Made by a program: the position numbers and the translations under genes. The notes under the pieces were generated by a model. That model worked only from the letters and a program-made list of their open reading frames with translations, searched no databases and had not been told where the DNA came from. From Amia ocellicauda (taxonomy: Eukaryota; Chordata; Actinopteri; Amiiformes; Amiidae), in assembly GCF_036373705.1 (NCBI RefSeq), contig NC_089857.1:37334784-37398783 (forward strand): a DNA stretch of 64,000 nucleotides. Direction: 5' to 3'. Of this stretch, positions 63,208 to 64,000 are shown piece after piece. Position 1 is the stretch's first letter; each line of letters starts with the position of its first letter.

Positions 63208-64000
63208 GTAAGAGCACCACAGAGGTTTGGTTTATTAGCTGCAGTAGCATGATTGTGAAGCCCTGCATGTGCCCACACTTCCTCTTGTGTTTGCCCTCAT
63301 GCCAAGAACCAGCTAGCTTGCATTTTCTGCTGCTTCAATGTTGGCTATTTGAAAATTTGAATAATTTCTCTCTGCCGCAATTTTTAAGTTATGAGATGCC
63401 TTTTTATGTCTATTTTAGCTGCATCAGTATCTATTTCAGATGTCAGTTACCACTTCTGGGGCACTAAACCTAAACTTATTCCAACAATTAAAATTTACAA
63501 ATTGCAGTGAGTTTCTTCGACCTTGAAAGATTTGAAATGTGCACCTACAGGCCTTGATATTGAGTGCACTGCCACCATTACCCATTCTTTTAAGCCCACA
63601 GATTTCCATGCACAAAGCTTTATTCAGAAAAAGAAAGATTACATTAATTACACTGGGAAAATAAAAAAGACAACCAAACAATATGGACAAAGGTGTTGTG
63701 AGATTTGATGGGTGCTTAAGTCAAAGACTTCCAGACTTGGTAGGATATGCTCTGTTAACTGAATGATTCATGTGCTGGCGAGATGCTGAAATGCACTTTA
63801 GAGTAGGAAAAATCTGGATAAAATTTATATTTTAAGCTCAATGGCTTTGTCTTATTTAAGGTGCAGTCCTGCTGTCCCCAGTTCCCCACTCTACAGCCTG
63901 TCAGGAAAGAAACCGTGCACACTGAAATTATTTTTTCAATGTTTGGCTTCTTTACATTTTCAGTACTTATGCAACATCTGACTGTACTTGAAGTTTTGAG
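63208..64000 (+). other. ap3s1: ap3s1 intron 5 (partial)
   Basis: No exon recognised up to the right edge. Confidence 0.8.

Overview
The window looks like nuclear DNA of a ray-finned fish. It is AT-rich, with split genes, GT-AG introns, many fish-type Tc1/mariner and hAT-like DNA transposons, long AT/AC microsatellites, and coding exons that read as close orthologues of human proteins. I cannot name the species. An interspersed repeat with a 'GAGGAGGCCATT' core (8604 and 57412) is one I associate with early-branching ray-finned fishes, but that is only a hint.

Four protein-coding genes are supported, in the order fem1c (-), tmed7 (-), cdo1 (-), ap3s1 (+). From memory, human 5q22-q23 runs FEM1C-TICAM2-TMED7-CDO1-ATG12-AP3S1, so this is a conserved block. 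I found no ticam2 between fem1c and tmed7, and no atg12 between cdo1 and ap3s1. fem1c runs off the left edge (480 codons present) and ap3s1 runs off the right edge (151 codons present). tmed7 is complete. cdo1 is complete except that its last few codons are uncertain.

Layout: 1-5.6 kb holds fem1c and its promoter, which carries three 32-bp repeats each with a CCAAT box. 5.6-15.1 kb is intergenic with a decayed Tc1 end (9.3 kb) and a full-length DD36E Tc1/mariner copy with one stop (11.8-13.1 kb). 15.2-17.2 kb is tmed7. 17-37 kb is a gene desert; at 27.1-31.3 kb it holds a transposon nest with an intact 346-codon DD36E transposase, a transposon tail, and a frameshifted DD34E Tc1 element inserted into one copy of an older duplication. 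37.1-41.5 kb is cdo1, with a CpG-dense block in intron 1. 41.6-46.6 kb holds a tiny MITE and a truncated Tc1. 46.7 kb to the end is ap3s1, whose introns hold an internally deleted Tc1 (59.0-60.0 kb) and a hAT-type MITE with a perfect 8-bp target duplication (60.4 kb).

The host genes do not form a pathway: fem1c is a CUL2 E3 substrate receptor, tmed7 a p24 cargo receptor of the early secretory route, cdo1 the cysteine-catabolic dioxygenase, and ap3s1 the AP-3 small subunit. The least ordinary structures are the long perfect palindrome with outward TATA motifs in the Tc1 pair, the intact DD36E transposase, and the 32-bp-spaced CCAAT array.
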